Shown: in pieces, positions 8,293 through 18,056 of the stretch | How the letters are laid out: each line of letters opens with the position of its first letter | Position numbering within the stretch: the first letter of the stretch is position 1 | From: Burkholderia cepacia | Lineage (GTDB): Bacteria; Pseudomonadota; Gammaproteobacteria; Burkholderiales; Burkholderiaceae | Length of the DNA: 64,000 nt | Direction of reading: 5' to 3' | Assembly: GCF_029962485.1 (NCBI RefSeq) | Contig: NZ_CP073639.1 | Span: 620,001-684,000, forward strand | The notes under the pieces: model-generated | What the model saw: the letters and a program-made list of their open reading frames with translations, nothing else | The model's database searches: none | What the model was told of the DNA's origin: nothing | Translations under genes and position numbers: made by a program

Positions 8293-11200
8293 ATGAACCT
8301 CTCCCGTCTTTTCATCCTGCGGCCCGTCGCGACGCTGCTGCTGACAATCGCGCTCGTGCTGACCGGCGCGGTCGCCGTGCGCTTCCTGCCCGTTTCATCG
8401 CTACCCGACGTCGACTACCCGACGATCCAGGTGCAGACCTTCTACCCCGGTGCGAGCCCCGACGTGATGGCGACGACCGTCACCGCGCCGCTTGAAGTCC
8501 AGCTCGGCGAGATTCCCGGCCTGCAACAGATGATCTCGTACAGCTCGGAAGGCGCGTCGGTGATCACGCTGCAGTTCGACCTGTCGGTCAGCCTCGATGT
8601 CGCCGAACAGAACGTGCAGCAGGCGATCAACGCGGCGAACAGCTACCTGCCGAGCGGGCTGCCTGCCCCACCGATGTATGCCAAGGTGAATCCGGCCGAT
8701 CAGCCCGTGCTCACGCTGGCCGTCACGTCGAATTCGATGTCGCTCACGCAGTTGCAGGACACCGCGAACAACCGGCTCGCGACGAAGATCTCCGAAGTGC
8801 CGGGTGTCGGCCTCGTCACGACGGCCGGCGGCCACGTGCCGGCCGTGCGCGTCGAAGCCGATCCGCACAAGCTCGCCGCGTACGGGCTGAACATCGACGA
8901 TCTGCGCACGCTGCTCGCGAACGTGAACGTCAGCCAGCCGAAAGGCAACTTCGACGGCCCCGACCTCGACTACACGATCAATTCGAACGACCAGATCGCC
9001 GATCCGAAGGATTACCTGCGCACCGTGATCGCCTATCAGAACGGCGCGCCGGTGTTCCTCAGCGACGTCGCGCGCGTGTCACAGGCGCCGCAGGACGTCG
9101 AGCGCGGCGCGTGGCTGAACCGCACGCCGGCGATCGTGCTGAACGTGCAGCGCCAGCCCGGCGCGAACGTAATCGCGACCGTCGACCAGATCAAGCAGCA
9201 GTTGCCCGCACTCGAGGCCACGCTGCCGGCCGGCATGCACGTGCAGATCGTCGGCGACGGCACGGGTGTGATCCGCGCCTCGGTGTTCGACGCGGCGACC
9301 GAGCTCGTGCTGGCCGTCGCACTCGTCGTGCTGGTGATCTTCGTGTTCCTGCGCAACCTGCCCGCTACACTGATTCCGAGCATCGCGGTGCCCGTGTCGC
9401 TGATCGGCACGGTCGCGGCCATGTACGAACTGCACTATTCGATCGACAACCTGTCGCTGATGGCGCTGATCATCGCGACCGGGTTCGTGGTCGACGATTC
9501 GATCGTGATGATCGAGAACATCGTCCGCTACATCGAGCAGGGGATGCGACCGCTCGACGCCGCGCTGAAAGGCGCCGGGCAGATCGGCTTCACGATCCTG
9601 TCGCTGACGGTCTCGCTGATCGCGGTGCTGATTCCGCTGCTGTTCATGGGCGGCGTGATCGGGCGGCTTTTCAGCGAGTTCGCCGTCACGCTCGCGGTGA
9701 CGATCCTGATCTCGGCGGTCGTGTCGCTGACGGTCGTGCCGATGCTGTGCGCGCGGATCCTGAGGCCGCATTCGGCGTCGCAACCGGGCCGCTTCGAGCG
9801 ATTCAGCGAACGGATTTTCGACCGCACGCTCGCGGCCTACGAGCGCGCGCTGAAACGGGTATTGCGCCACCAGACGCTGACGCTCGCCGTCGCGCTCGCC
9901 ACCCTCGCGCTGACGCTGATCCTCTACGTCGCGATCCCGAAGGGGCTGTTTCCCGTGCAGGACGTCGGCGTGATCCAGGGCATCAGCGTGGCCGACACGT
10001 CGGTGTCGTATGCGGCAATGGTCGAGCGCCAGTCGCAACTGGCCGATGCGCTGCTGAAGGATCCCGACGTCGAATCGCTCACGTCGTACGTCGGGATCGA
10101 CGGCGTCAACGCGACGCTGAACGACGGCCGCTTCCTGATCAACCTGCGCGCACACGGCGACCGCTCGGCCAGCGCCGACACGATCGCGCGACGGCTCCAG
10201 CAGGAAACGGCCGGCGTGCCGGGCGTGCGGCTCTACCTGCAGCCGGTGCAGGACCTGACGCTCGATACGACGCTGTCGCCGAACCAGTATCGCTTCGTGC
10301 TGCGCGGCCCGACCCGGCAGGCGCTGCAGCAGGTCGTGCCCGCACTGGTCGCGAAGCTGAAGCAGCTGCATTCGATCACCGACGTGCAGAGCGACCTCGA
10401 CGTCGACGGGCTCGGCGTGCAGGTCGACGTCGATCGCCAGGCGGCCGCGCGCTACGGGATCACACCCGCGACGATCGACAACGCGCTGTACGACTCGCTC
10501 GGCCAGCGCATCGTGTCGACAATTTTCGAGCAGTCGAACCAGTACCGCGTGATTCTTGTCGCCAAACCGGAGGCGATGCCGAACGTCGCGTCGCTCGGCA
10601 ACCTCCATCTGCCGAGCCAGACGAGCAGCAGCGGCCAGGTGCCGCTCAGCCAGATCGCAACCGTGCGGCTCGTGAAGACGCCGCTCGCGATCCGCCATCT
10701 CGCGCAGTTCCCGGCCGTCACCGTCTCCTTCAATCTCGCGAGCGGCGCATCGCTGAGCACGGCCGTCAGCGACGTGCGGCGCATCGAACGTGAAGCCGCG
10801 CTGCCGCCGTCGATCCAGTCGTCGTTCCAGGGCGCGGCGGCCGCGTTCGAGGATTCGCTGTCGAGCGAGGTCTATCTGCTGGTCGCCGCGCTCGTGGCGG
10901 TCTATATCGTACTCGGCGTGCTGTACGAGAGTTTCATCCACCCGGTCACCATCCTGTCGACGCTACCCTCTGCCGGGATCGGTGCGCTGCTTGCGCTCAT
11001 GATCGCAGGCGCCGACCTCGACGTGATCGGGATCATCGGCATCGTGCTGCTGATCGGGATCGTGAAGAAGAACGCGATCATGATCGTCGACTTCGCGCTC
11101 GAAGCGGAACGCGTGCACGGCAAGACGCCGGCCGACGCGATCTTCGAGGCATCGCTGCTGCGCTTCCGGCCGATCCTGATGACGACCTTCGCGGCGATGC

Positions 11201-11421
11201 TCGGCGCGCTGCCGATGCTGGTCGGCACCGGCACGGGCTCGGAGCTGCGCCGCCCGCTCGGCCTCGCGATCATCGGCGGGCTCGCGCTGAGCCAGTTGCT
11301 CACGCTGTTCACGACGCCGGTGGTCTACCTGCTGTTCGACCGGCTGGCCACGTACGTGCGGCGTCGCCGTGAAGCCGCCGCGCCCGGCCCGGCCGCGCCG
11401 GACGGCGGGAGCGCATCGTGA
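8293..11421 (+). CDS. mdtB: MdtB/MuxB-type RND multidrug permease
   Basis: This is the first of two permeases that in the Mdt/Mux family work as a heteromeric trimer. The 1042-residue length is typical. It begins with the RND N-terminus MNLSRLFILRPVATLLLTIAL, has the porter-domain sequence PDVDYPTIQVQTFYPGASPDVM, and carries the TM4 acidic pair in GFVVDDSIVMIENIVRY that relays protons. The second half repeats the fold with VLYESFIHPVTILSTLPSAGIGALL and IVKKNAIMIVDFALEAE. It starts 21 bp after the adaptor and ends overlapping the GTG start of the next permease, so the operon is tightly coupled. Confidence 0.95.
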   Translation: MNLSRLFILRPVATLLLTIALVLTGAVAVRFLPVSSLPDVDYPTIQVQTFYPGASPDVMATTVTAPLEVQLGEIPGLQQMISYSSEGASVITLQFDLSVSLDVAEQNVQQAINAANSYLPSGLPAPPMYAKVNPADQPVLTLAVTSNSMSLTQLQDTANNRLATKISEVPGVGLVTTAGGHVPAVRVEADPHKLAAYGLNIDDLRTLLANVNVSQPKGNFDGPDLDYTINSNDQIADPKDYLRTVIAYQNGAPVFLSDVARVSQAPQDVERGAWLNRTPAIVLNVQRQPGANVIATVDQIKQQLPALEATLPAGMHVQIVGDGTGVIRASVFDAATELVLAVALVVLVIFVFLRNLPATLIPSIAVPVSLIGTVAAMYELHYSIDNLSLMALIIATGFVVDDSIVMIENIVRYIEQGMRPLDAALKGAGQIGFTILSLTVSLIAVLIPLLFMGGVIGRLFSEFAVTLAVTILISAVVSLTVVPMLCARILRPHSASQPGRFERFSERIFDRTLAAYERALKRVLRHQTLTLAVALATLALTLILYVAIPKGLFPVQDVGVIQGISVADTSVSYAAMVERQSQLADALLKDPDVESLTSYVGIDGVNATLNDGRFLINLRAHGDRSASADTIARRLQQETAGVPGVRLYLQPVQDLTLDTTLSPNQYRFVLRGPTRQALQQVVPALVAKLKQLHSITDVQSDLDVDGLGVQVDVDRQAAARYGITPATIDNALYDSLGQRIVSTIFEQSNQYRVILVAKPEAMPNVASLGNLHLPSQTSSSGQVPLSQIATVRLVKTPLAIRHLAQFPAVTVSFNLASGASLSTAVSDVRRIEREAALPPSIQSSFQGAAAAFEDSLSSEVYLLVAALVAVYIVLGVLYESFIHPVTILSTLPSAGIGALLALMIAGADLDVIGIIGIVLLIGIVKKNAIMIVDFALEAERVHGKTPADAIFEASLLRFRPILMTTFAAMLGALPMLVGTGTGSELRRPLGLAIIGGLALSQLLTLFTTPVVYLLFDRLATYVRRRREAAAPGPAAPDGGSAS

Positions 11422-14400
11422 ATCCCGCCGCGCTGTTCATCCGCCGGCCGGTCGCGACGACGCTGCTGGCGATCGCGATCCTGTTGTCCGGTGCGCTCGC
11501 GTACTTCCGGATGCCGGTCGCCCCGCTGCCGAACGTCGCCTACCCGGTGATCGTCGTGCAGGCGAACATGGCGGGCGCGAGCCCCGACGTGATGGCATCG
11601 ACGGTCGCCGAGCCGCTCGAACGGCGGCTCGAAACGATCGCGGACGTGCAGGAGCTGACGTCGATGAGCTACGTCGGCTCGTCGATGATCGTGATCGAGT
11701 TCGGCCTCGAGCGTGACATCAACGGCGCCGCGCGCGACGTACAGGCCGCGATCCAGGCCGCGCGCGCCGACCTGCCGACCACGCTGCGCGCGAACCCGAC
11801 CTACCGCCAGTACAACCCGGCCGATGCGCCGGTGATGGTGCTCGCGCTGACGTCCGACACGCTGACGTCCGCGCAGCTGTACGACTCGGCCGACTCGGTG
11901 ATCCAGCAGCAGTTGTCGCAGATCAAGGGCGTCGGACAGATCACGCTCGGCGGCGGCGCATTGCCGTCGGTGCGTGTCGAGCTGAATCCGGGCAAGCTGA
12001 ACAGCTATGGCATCGGCCTCGAGGACGTGCGCGCGTCGCTCGGCGCGGCGAACGCGGACAGTCCGAAGGGCCATCTCGACCAGGGCGGCCACCGCTACGA
12101 AATTTTGTCGAACGACCAGATCGGCACCGCCGCGCCGTATCGCGACCTCGTCGTCGCATACCGCAACGACGCGGCCGTGCAGTTGCACGACGTCGCACAG
12201 GTGCGCGACTCGAACGAGAACGTGCGCAACGCGGGGCTCTACAACGGCAAGCAGGCCGTGCTCGTGATCGTGTTTCCGGAACCCGGCAGCAACGTCGTCA
12301 ACACGGTGCGGCAGATCCGCGCGCGCCTGCCGGTGATCGAGGCCGCGTTGCCGGGCTCGGTGCACGTCGGGATCGCGGTCGACCATTCGCAGTCGATCAA
12401 CGCGTCCGTGGCCGACACCGCACGCACGCTCGGCATCGCGGTGCTGCTCGTCGTCGGCGTCGTGTTCGTGTTCCTGCTGTCGCCGCGTGCGACGCTGATT
12501 CCGGCCGTCGCGCTGCCGCTGTCGATCGTCGGCACCTTCGGTCCGATGTTCCTGCTCGGCTACAGCATCGACAACCTGTCGCTGATGGCACTGACGATCG
12601 GCACCGGCTTCGTCGTCGACGACGCGGTGGTCGTGCTCGAAAACGTCACGCGCTTTCTCGAGGCCGGCTACGCGCCCAGGGAAGCCGCGCTGCGCGGCAG
12701 CGCGGAAGTCGCATTCACGGTCGTGTCGATGAGCCTGTCGCTGATCGCCGTATTCCTGCCGATCCTGCTGATGCCCGGCATCGTCGGCCTGCTGTTCCAC
12801 GAGTTCGCGGTCACGCTGTCGATCGCGATCCTGCTGTCGATGGCGATTTCGCTGACCGTCACGCCGGCGATGTGCGCGTACGTACTGAGCCGGCAGCACG
12901 CACACGCCGCGCCGTCGCGCGTCGGCCACCGCATCGCCGCCGTGCTCGACCGGTTGCGCCATGCGTATTCGCGCTCGCTCGACACGGTGCTCGACCATGC
13001 TCCGCTCGTCGGCGTCATGCTGACCGCCCTGGTGGCTGGCAACCTGCTGCTGTTCGGGCTGCTGCCCGCGACGTTCTTCCCCGAACAGGATAACGGTACG
13101 CTGATGGGGCAGATCATCGCGGATCAAGGCATTTCATTCGGCGCGATGCGGCAGAAACTCGCGCAGCTGCAGGCGATCGTCCAGCAGGACCCGGCCGTCG
13201 CGGCGGTGGCCGGCTTCACCGGCGGCCGTGCGCTGAACACGGCCAACGTCTTTGTCGCGCTGAAGCCGCTCGCGCAGCGCCACGCGTCGGCCACCGAAGT
13301 CGTCAACCGGCTGCGGCCGAAGCTCGCGGCCGTGTCGGGCGCGCGGCTATTCCTGCAGGCGCAGCAGGACCTGCGGATCGGCGGCCGCCAGGCGGCCGCC
13401 GAATACCAGTACACGCTGACGAGCGACGATTCGCAGGCGTTGTATACGTGGGCACCGCGGCTTGTCGATGCGCTGAACCAGCGCCGCGGCCAGCTCGTCG
13501 ACGTCAATTCGGACTTGCAGCAGCACGGGCTGCAAACGATGGTGACGGTCGACCGCGCGACCGCGAAACGCTACGGCTTCGACCCGAACCAGATCGACAA
13601 CGTGCTGTACGACGCGTTCGGCCAGCGCACCGTCTCGACGATCTACAACCAGCTGAACCAGTACTTCGTCGTGATGGAAGTCGCGCCGCAGTACTGGCAG
13701 TTCCCGTCGTCGCTCGGCCGGATCTTCGCGAGCACGGCCGCCGGCAATGCGAGCGGCACCGCGCAGACGCAGTATTCGTCGGCTACCGTGCCGAGCGCCA
13801 CCGCAACGCTCGCGACCGGCGCGGCGGTCGGCGTCACGACGGCGGCCACGAGCACGAGCGGTGCGGCCAATGCGCAGAATGCGAACGCGGAAGCGAACGC
13901 ATCGACCAACGCCATCTCGAACAGCAAGGGCGGCAGCTCGACCGGCAGCGCCGACAGCACGTCGGCGGAAACGATGGTGCCGCTCACCGCGCTCGCGCTG
14001 TTCTCGAACAGCCATACCGCGACGCAAGTGAACCACCAGGGCGGCCTCGTCGCGGCAACGATCTCGTTCAACCTGCCGCCGAACGGATCGCTGAGCGACG
14101 CAGCCGCAGCGATCGCCGACGCCGAACGCGCGATCGGCATGCCCGCGTCGGTACATGGCGCGTTCGCCGGCGCCGCGCAGGCATTCACGAGCTCGATGGG
14201 CACGGTGCCACTCCTGATCGTCGCGGCGCTCGCGGTCGTCTACCTCGTGCTCGGCGTGCTGTACGAGAACACGATCCATCCGCTGACGATCCTGTCGACG
14301 CTGCCGTCGGCCGGCATCGGCGCGACGCTCGCGCTGCTCGTGTTCGGCGTGCCGTTCTCGGTGATCTCGATGATCGGCTTCATCCTGCTGATCGGCATCG

Positions 14401-14750
14401 TGAAGAAGAACGGGATCATGATGGTCGACGTCGCGATCGTACTGCAGCGCGACGAAGGCTTCGATGCGCGCCTCGCGATCCACGAGGCGGCCGTGCGGCG
14501 CCTGCGGCCGATCATGATGACGACGGCTGCGGCCGTGCTCGGCGCGCTGCCGCTCGCGCTCGCGATCGGCCAGGGCGCATCGCTGCGCCAGCCGCTCGGC
14601 GTGACGGTGATGGGCGGGCTGCTGATCAGCCAGGTGTTCACGCTCTACACGACGCCCGTGATCTATCTGACGCTCGACCGGCTGCGCGAACGACTCGCGC
14701 GCCGGTCGTTGCCGTGGCCGCGACAACGGCGGCCCGAATCGAGGCCCTGA
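11418..14750 (+). CDS. mdtC: MdtC/MuxC-type RND multidrug permease with low-complexity insertion
   Basis: This is the second permease of the heteromeric pump, read from a GTG that overlaps the preceding TGA (GTGA). The RND landmarks are intact: the N-terminal FIRRPVATTLLAIAILLSG, the TM4 VVDDAVVVLENVTRF acidic pair, and the second-half IVKKNGIMMVDVAIVLQ. At 1110 residues it is longer than the usual 1020-1040. The excess is a Ser/Thr/Ala/Asn-rich stretch at about residues 772-850 (13731-13968), inside the second large periplasmic loop, just before the conserved MVPLTALA segment. The outer-membrane factor starts 3 bp after the stop. Confidence 0.95.
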   Translation: MNPAALFIRRPVATTLLAIAILLSGALAYFRMPVAPLPNVAYPVIVVQANMAGASPDVMASTVAEPLERRLETIADVQELTSMSYVGSSMIVIEFGLERDINGAARDVQAAIQAARADLPTTLRANPTYRQYNPADAPVMVLALTSDTLTSAQLYDSADSVIQQQLSQIKGVGQITLGGGALPSVRVELNPGKLNSYGIGLEDVRASLGAANADSPKGHLDQGGHRYEILSNDQIGTAAPYRDLVVAYRNDAAVQLHDVAQVRDSNENVRNAGLYNGKQAVLVIVFPEPGSNVVNTVRQIRARLPVIEAALPGSVHVGIAVDHSQSINASVADTARTLGIAVLLVVGVVFVFLLSPRATLIPAVALPLSIVGTFGPMFLLGYSIDNLSLMALTIGTGFVVDDAVVVLENVTRFLEAGYAPREAALRGSAEVAFTVVSMSLSLIAVFLPILLMPGIVGLLFHEFAVTLSIAILLSMAISLTVTPAMCAYVLSRQHAHAAPSRVGHRIAAVLDRLRHAYSRSLDTVLDHAPLVGVMLTALVAGNLLLFGLLPATFFPEQDNGTLMGQIIADQGISFGAMRQKLAQLQAIVQQDPAVAAVAGFTGGRALNTANVFVALKPLAQRHASATEVVNRLRPKLAAVSGARLFLQAQQDLRIGGRQAAAEYQYTLTSDDSQALYTWAPRLVDALNQRRGQLVDVNSDLQQHGLQTMVTVDRATAKRYGFDPNQIDNVLYDAFGQRTVSTIYNQLNQYFVVMEVAPQYWQFPSSLGRIFASTAAGNASGTAQTQYSSATVPSATATLATGAAVGVTTAATSTSGAANAQNANAEANASTNAISNSKGGSSTGSADSTSAETMVPLTALALFSNSHTATQVNHQGGLVAATISFNLPPNGSLSDAAAAIADAERAIGMPASVHGAFAGAAQAFTSSMGTVPLLIVAALAVVYLVLGVLYENTIHPLTILSTLPSAGIGATLALLVFGVPFSVISMIGFILLIGIVKKNGIMMVDVAIVLQRDEGFDARLAIHEAAVRRLRPIMMTTAAAVLGALPLALAIGQGASLRQPLGVTVMGGLLISQVFTLYTTPVIYLTLDRLRERLARRSLPWPRQRRPESRP

Positions 14751-14753
14751 CCG

Positions 14754-16232
14754 ATGACATTCCCTCGCTCCGTTCCGGAACTCCCGCGGCCCGCCTGGCG
14801 GCTGCGTACCTGCGCACTTTGTGCGGCGGCCGCGCTGGCGCTGGCCGGCTGCGCGGTCGGTCCCGGCTATCACCGGCCGGCCGTCGCGACGCCCGCGACT
14901 TATCGCGAGCTGCCCGGATGGACCCAGGCGACACCCGACGCCGACGGCCCGAAAGGCGACTGGTGGACGGCTTTCCACGATCCGCTGCTCGACCAGCTGG
15001 AACCGCTCGTCAATGTGTCGAACCAGACGGTCAGGCAGGATTACGACAACTACCAGCAGGCGCTCGCGCTCGTGCGCGAAGCGCGTTCGGGGCTGTTTCC
15101 GACCGTGTCAGCGACGAGTTCCGCCACGCGGCAGCGAACAGCCGGCGCAGGCTCCCCGTCCGTCGCCAACGCGGGCGCGCTCGAGGGCAGCGTAAGCTGG
15201 TCGCCCGATCTGTGGGGCGAGGTACGGCGCACGGTCGAGGAGCGCAAGGCGAGCGCGCAGGCCAGTGCCGCGACTTACGCGAACGCGGCGCTGTCCGAGC
15301 AGGTGACGCTCGCGACGACGGTCATCGACCTGCGCGTGACCGACGCGAACATCGACCTGCTCGATGCGACGGTCAAGGCCGACGCGGCGTACCTGCGCGT
15401 GATCGCCGACCAGGACAAGGCCGGTATGATCCCGCCGTCGAATCTCGTGACCGCGCAAACGCAACTCGAGAGCGCGCAGTCGAGCCTGATCGCGCTCGGC
15501 GTGTCGCGGGCGAAGTACGTGCATGCGATCGCGGTACTCGTCGGGCGCAATCCGGAGTCGCTCGATGTGCCGCACGACGCCACGTTGCCGGTGCTGCCCG
15601 ACGTGCCGGTCGGCGTGCCGTCGACATTGCTGCAGCGGCGGCCCGATATCGCCGTCGCGGAACGGCAGATGGCGTCGGAAAATGCGGCGATCGGTGTCGC
15701 GATCGCTGCGTACTATCCGACGATCACGCTGTCGGCGGCAGCCGGATTCTCGGCGTCGCCACTTGCGGGATTGCTGAATGTCGCGAACTACGTGTGGTCG
15801 CTCGGTGCGAGCGCATCGCAAACGCTGTTCGACGGCGGCGAGCGCGGCGGCGAAGTGGCAGCCGCGAAAGCGGCCTATGACGCGGCGGTGGCGAATTATC
15901 GCGGCACCGTGCTCGGTGCGCTGCAGAACGTCGAAGACGATCTCGCCAGCGTGCGTGTGCTGGCCGATCAGGCGGCGGTGCTCGAACGCGCGGCCGCCAA
16001 TGCGAAGCGCGGCGCGGATATCGCGTTCAACGAGTATCAGGCCGGTACGGTCGATTACACGACTGTGGCTACCGCGCAAACAACGCTGCTCGGCTTGCAG
16101 GAGAATGCGTTGACGGTGCAGCAGGAACGGCTGGTTGCGACGGCGACGTTGTTTGGCGATCTGGGTGGCGGGTGGTCGGATGCGCAGCTTGATGTGCCGC
16201 AGTCGAAGCCGCGAGGAAGCTTGCGCGGCTGA
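14754..16232 (+). CDS. RND outer-membrane factor lipoprotein of the Mdt-type operon
   Basis: This NodT/OprM-family outer-membrane channel of 492 residues closes the operon. Its signal peptide ends in lipobox LAGC (Cys about 33). The mature start VGPGYHRPAVATPATYRE and later LLQRRPDIAVAERQMASENAAIGVAIAAYYP plus TLFDGGERGGE are standard for the family. It is clearly a different protein from the lipoprotein at 2019-3563, so each efflux set has its own exit duct. The C-terminus ends close to the convergent sulfotransferase-like gene. Confidence 0.94.
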   Translation: MTFPRSVPELPRPAWRLRTCALCAAAALALAGCAVGPGYHRPAVATPATYRELPGWTQATPDADGPKGDWWTAFHDPLLDQLEPLVNVSNQTVRQDYDNYQQALALVREARSGLFPTVSATSSATRQRTAGAGSPSVANAGALEGSVSWSPDLWGEVRRTVEERKASAQASAATYANAALSEQVTLATTVIDLRVTDANIDLLDATVKADAAYLRVIADQDKAGMIPPSNLVTAQTQLESAQSSLIALGVSRAKYVHAIAVLVGRNPESLDVPHDATLPVLPDVPVGVPSTLLQRRPDIAVAERQMASENAAIGVAIAAYYPTITLSAAAGFSASPLAGLLNVANYVWSLGASASQTLFDGGERGGEVAAAKAAYDAAVANYRGTVLGALQNVEDDLASVRVLADQAAVLERAAANAKRGADIAFNEYQAGTVDYTTVATAQTTLLGLQENALTVQQERLVATATLFGDLGGGWSDAQLDVPQSKPRGSLRG

Positions 16233-16314
16233 CGGTGTTGGCATCTCGCATTGAGAAAGAGGCAACGATACAATCGCTGCCCCTTCTTGCGGCTCGTCCG
16301 TGACGGACCACCCT

Positions 16315-17574
16315 CTACCACCGCGCCGCCAGAAAATTCCGCGCACCGCTCGTCAACCGCGACCACGGCCCCGGCCGCCGCCCGTCCGCCTGATCGACCA
16401 ACCCGCCGAGCGCCGCTTTCATCATCGCCAGTTCGCTCGCGAGCACCGTATCGCAGCCAAAGCTGCCGGCCGCCGCGAGATCGACGATTTGCAGCGCCTG
16501 GTCGACGCACATCTGCCCGTAGGCCATCGTCGCATCCGCGTCGGCCCGCGCACCCAGCGTCGCCTCGGCCAGCTTGCTGGCCCACAGCGCGAGCGCATCG
16601 ACCGGTGCGCTGCCGTCGCGCACCAGCACCTTGCCGATTTCCATCGCGGCGAGATGTGCATCCTCGTCGTCGGAGAACGACATCGTCCGGTTGCGCGCCG
16701 CATGGTTCCGGTGCGCACCCTGCATCGACGGCGTCAGGCCCGTCAGGTTCGCAATCCACGCCTCCGCGGCGTCCAGGTAGGCATGCGACCGTATCGCCAG
16801 ATCGCAATCGAAGATCGCATCCGCGTGGGTCGTTGCATGCCGCATCGAGAGCAGCCAGCAGCCGAGAAACGCGCGATAGGCGGCAGCCGGCCCGACATAG
16901 GCCGCATGCGCCTTGAAGAATTCGACGCAGTGACCGGCCGGCCGCTCGCCGACACACGGAAAATCGTCGGGCAGGTCGATGCGCAGGCCGACGACGACCC
17001 GCTCGACGGCCGGCACGCTCCTGCCGCACGCGAGCGCCAGGAACGGGAGTGCAATGCCGTATGCGTCGCGATGCGCGACGAGCCGGTCGCAACACGACTG
17101 CCACTGCGCGAGCGGATTGCGCGCCACGACGATATGGACGACATCGGGGAACGTGCGGCGCATCCACGCGAGTCGGCCGAGCGATTCCCCGAACCGGAAC
17201 ACCGGCAGGTGCCCGCAATCGAATGCCTGCCCCATCAGCGTACGCAGGAAGAACTCAATATCGCCCGCGTATTCGGGCGTCGCTTCCTCGAACTGGTTGG
17301 CTGAAAACGCCATCTCGACGCGCGACAGGCCAAGCGTGTCCTGCCGCAGCGTATCGGCAACGCTCGCAGCCGATCGCAGGCCGGGCGCCGGCATCGCCAC
17401 CGGCGGGCCGTCGGAGCCGGTTCCGGCGTACTGCGCGTAATCGACAGACTCGACCATCGCGCGCAGCGGTTCGTCGTACGCCGTTACACCATCGAGATCG
17501 CGAAGACACGACCACAGCCAGCCGTCGGTCGCGCCATATCCGGAATGCAGAAACACCGCTTGCGTCGAATTCAT
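16315..17574 (-). CDS. Sulfotransferase-like protein
   Basis: This is a 419-residue cytoplasmic protein without signal peptide. The N-terminal strand-loop AVFLHSGYGATDGWLWSCLRD has the position of the 5'-phosphosulfate-binding loop of sulfotransferases, and VVHIVVARNPLAQWQSCCDRL resembles the 3'-phosphate-binding motif (R-x-P-x-x-x-x-S). The remainder is alpha-helical and has no second motif I recognise. The first loop is looser than the classical PKSGTTW form, so PAPS-dependent activity is inferred and uncertain. It is monocistronic, between the efflux operon and the porin. Confidence 0.6.
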   Translation of the reverse strand: MNSTQAVFLHSGYGATDGWLWSCLRDLDGVTAYDEPLRAMVESVDYAQYAGTGSDGPPVAMPAPGLRSAASVADTLRQDTLGLSRVEMAFSANQFEEATPEYAGDIEFFLRTLMGQAFDCGHLPVFRFGESLGRLAWMRRTFPDVVHIVVARNPLAQWQSCCDRLVAHRDAYGIALPFLALACGRSVPAVERVVVGLRIDLPDDFPCVGERPAGHCVEFFKAHAAYVGPAAAYRAFLGCWLLSMRHATTHADAIFDCDLAIRSHAYLDAAEAWIANLTGLTPSMQGAHRNHAARNRTMSFSDDEDAHLAAMEIGKVLVRDGSAPVDALALWASKLAEATLGARADADATMAYGQMCVDQALQIVDLAAAGSFGCDTVLASELAMMKAALGGLVDQADGRRPGPWSRLTSGARNFLAARW

Positions 17575-18056
17575 GGAAGCCCCTCCATCGTTACGTCAAA
17601 GTCCGTTCATCACGTCGTCCCAGTGTAGGTTTCGATGGAATTACCCGGTTTACGCCCCCCGTTACCGTGATTTACCGATGCACGTGCTTGCAAGGCAAGC
17701 GGGTTTCATACCAGCAAGTGCGCGCCTCGATTTCCCGACGCGATTTTCATTACGGCATTTGACGCGCGAATGTGCGATCGCCCACCGCGTCGCAACTCGG
17801 CATGGCCGCTCGACATCGCATCAGGCCCGTGCGACGAGGCTCGCGCGTCGTGTCGACTCACGATTCGACGGCGACTTAATTGATTGCGTCCACAACCATC
17901 ACATTACAAACGAAACGCGGAATAAACCGGCGGTAAACCCGTCGTTGTGGAATCCCAACGGATCTTAATTTTCGTCATGACCTAATGGCGGCTCCTGACG
18001 AAAGCGCGTCGATTCGGCAGGAAGGAAAGCAGTTCCGTTACATGCCAGGAGAGTTC
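17575..18056. other. Gene-free interval upstream of porin
   Basis: 482 bp between divergent genes. The right half is AT-richer than the surroundings (for example around 17878-17970), as expected for a strong porin promoter. No hairpin, operator repeat or small ORF that I can support was found. Confidence 0.5.

Noticed and set aside
9079..10941. 620-codon open frame antisense to the MdtB-like permease
   Set aside because: It is rich in Arg, His, Asp and Gln, with no domain. Long antisense frames are expected opposite GC-biased genes; the same holds for 20345-23101 (918 codons), 11325-13127, 48054-50798 and 55811-57547.
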